Shown here piece after piece: positions 63,323-64,000 of a stretch of 64,000 bases of DNA (its first letter is position 1; the number at the start of each line of letters is the position of its first letter). Origin of the DNA: JBKPNX01 sp046732855 (GTDB lineage Bacteria > Pseudomonadota > Alphaproteobacteria > Geminicoccales > Geminicoccaceae); NCBI GenBank assembly GCA_046732855.1, contig JBKPNX010000110.1, forward strand, positions 1 through 64,000. Direction: 5' to 3'. The notes under the pieces were generated by a model. The model searched no databases. It worked only from the letters and a program-made list of their open reading frames with translations, and was not told the origin of the DNA. A program made the translations under genes and the position numbers.

Positions 63323-64000
63323 GTGACTGCGCCGCTCGACTTCGATCCCGATCGCCTCAAGGGCTATCTCAAGGCCCGCCTGCCCGAGCTCGACGGCGGT
63401 ATGACGGCCGAGCGGATCGGCGGCGGGCAGTCGAACCCGACCTATCGGCTGAAGTTCGCAGCGCGCGACGTGATCCTGCGCAAGCAGCCGAGCGGCAACC
63501 TCCTGCCCTCGGCGCACGCGGTCGATCGCGAATTCCGGGTACAGCACGCCCTCACGGCGACTGACGTGCCGGTGCCGCGCATGCTGCATCTGTGCGAGGA
63601 CCGCGCCGTCATCGGCACGCTGTTCTACGTCATGGAAGCCCTCGACGGACGGGTGGTGCAGGATTCCAGCATTCCGGGTGTGACGCCTGCGCAGCGTGCG
63701 GCGATGTACGACGCGATGAACGATGTGCTGGCGCGGCTGCACACGGTCGACTGGCGCGCGATCGGCCTCGACGGCTTCGGCAAGCCCGGCAACTATTTCG
63801 CCCGCCAGATCGCGCGCTGGAGTCGCGCCTGGCACGCGTCCAGGACGCGCGAAATCCCGGAGCTGGACCGCCTGGCCGACTGGCTGCCGGCGCATGTTCC
63901 GGCGGACGACGAGACGACGATCGTGCATGGCGACTTCCGCCTCGGCAATCTGATGTTTCACTTGACCGAGCCGCGCGTGATCGCGCTGCTCGACTGGGAG
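63323..64000 (+). CDS. APH/ACAD10-like phosphotransferase family protein, 5' part
   Basis: The first 226 residues of a choline/aminoglycoside-kinase-like protein, cut by the window end. GTG 63323 follows GGAGG (63311-63315). Motifs: RIGGGQSNPTYRLKFAARDV, VILRKQP (ATP Lys), FYVMEALDGRV and the catalytic loop VHGDFRLGNLMFH, then LLDWE. Bacterial members resemble the kinase domain of ACAD10/11, often beside acyl-CoA dehydrogenases acting on 4-hydroxyacids; this agrees with the upstream 2-hydroxyacid dehydrogenase only loosely. Confidence 0.85.
   Translation, partial: MTAPLDFDPDRLKGYLKARLPELDGGMTAERIGGGQSNPTYRLKFAARDVILRKQPSGNLLPSAHAVDREFRVQHALTATDVPVPRMLHLCEDRAVIGTLFYVMEALDGRVVQDSSIPGVTPAQRAAMYDAMNDVLARLHTVDWRAIGLDGFGKPGNYFARQIARWSRAWHASRTREIPELDRLADWLPAHVPADDETTIVHGDFRLGNLMFHLTEPRVIALLDWE

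Overview
The window is GC-rich chromosomal DNA with densely packed genes. It most likely comes from an alphaproteobacterium, probably an environmental Rhodospirillales- or Geminicoccales-like lineage. That is an inference from gene content: a DUF1344-like periplasmic protein, a UPF0314/DUF2585 gene, a TAXI-type TRAP binding protein, BmpA-type nucleoside ABC genes, a PQQ-alcohol-dehydrogenase neighbourhood and a ParA/ApaG/TrkH/DprA/PlsY housekeeping block. There is no rRNA, convincing tRNA, CRISPR array or intact transposase.

Layout. 1-8.3 kb: 5' part of a copper/heavy-metal P-type ATPase, a small periplasmic protein, a 24-bp tandem repeat, a VOC dioxygenase/glyoxalase, creatininase, UspA and YdcF-family proteins, a full-length glutamine-synthetase-like protein lacking several catalytic acids, and a TIM-barrel isomerase. 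8.8-16.2 kb: an eroded PQQ-dependent alcohol-oxidation locus. It holds an ExaF/XoxF-like dehydrogenase with a lanthanide-type Asp pair, a TIGR03863-like binding protein, a TIGR03866-like beta-propeller, DUF3280 and small secreted proteins, plus a damaged outer-membrane gene and a response-regulator fragment. 16.3-20 kb: nucleoside-type ABC transporter (one double ATPase, two permeases). 20-27.4 kb: VapBC-like toxin-antitoxin with a frameshifted antitoxin, a mandelate racemase-type enzyme, UspA, an orphan TAXI binding protein, HdeD, a ThsB-like TIR gene interrupted by an in-frame TAG, and alanine dehydrogenase. 27.5-33.7 kb: AmpG-like permease, polysaccharide-export lipoprotein and beta-barrel, PPP phosphatase, GalE. 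34-40.3 kb: sulfotransferase remnant, secreted protein, threonine aldolase overlapping a molybdopterin oxidoreductase, hypoxanthine-DNA glycosylase, branched-chain-type binding protein. 40.4-50.4 kb: ParA with a 46-residue membrane peptide, Tam-like methyltransferase, DksA/TraR protein, DprA, PlsY, orphan oligopeptide ABC ATPase, a candidate small RNA, MutM, TrkH, ApaG, TadA. 50.6-57 kb: a two-gene GNAT-C39 peptidase / ATP-grasp module and a zinc-ribbon adenylate cyclase-ATPase-TPR regulator. 57.2-64 kb: a polar amino-acid ABC operon ending in a divergent enolase-superfamily gene, a frameshifted UPF0314 gene, a 2-hydroxyacid dehydrogenase and a truncated APH-like phosphotransferase.

Main themes. 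The window mixes well-kept housekeeping genes with decaying accessory genes. The best leads are the glutamine-synthetase-like pseudoenzyme that still carries the Tyr397 adenylylation site, the amber-interrupted TIR gene, the GNAT-C39/ATP-grasp pair, the ParA-micropeptide pair, and a free-standing terminator preceded by two anti-Shine-Dalgarno motifs. Several lesions are single bases, so sequencing error must be excluded before decay is concluded.
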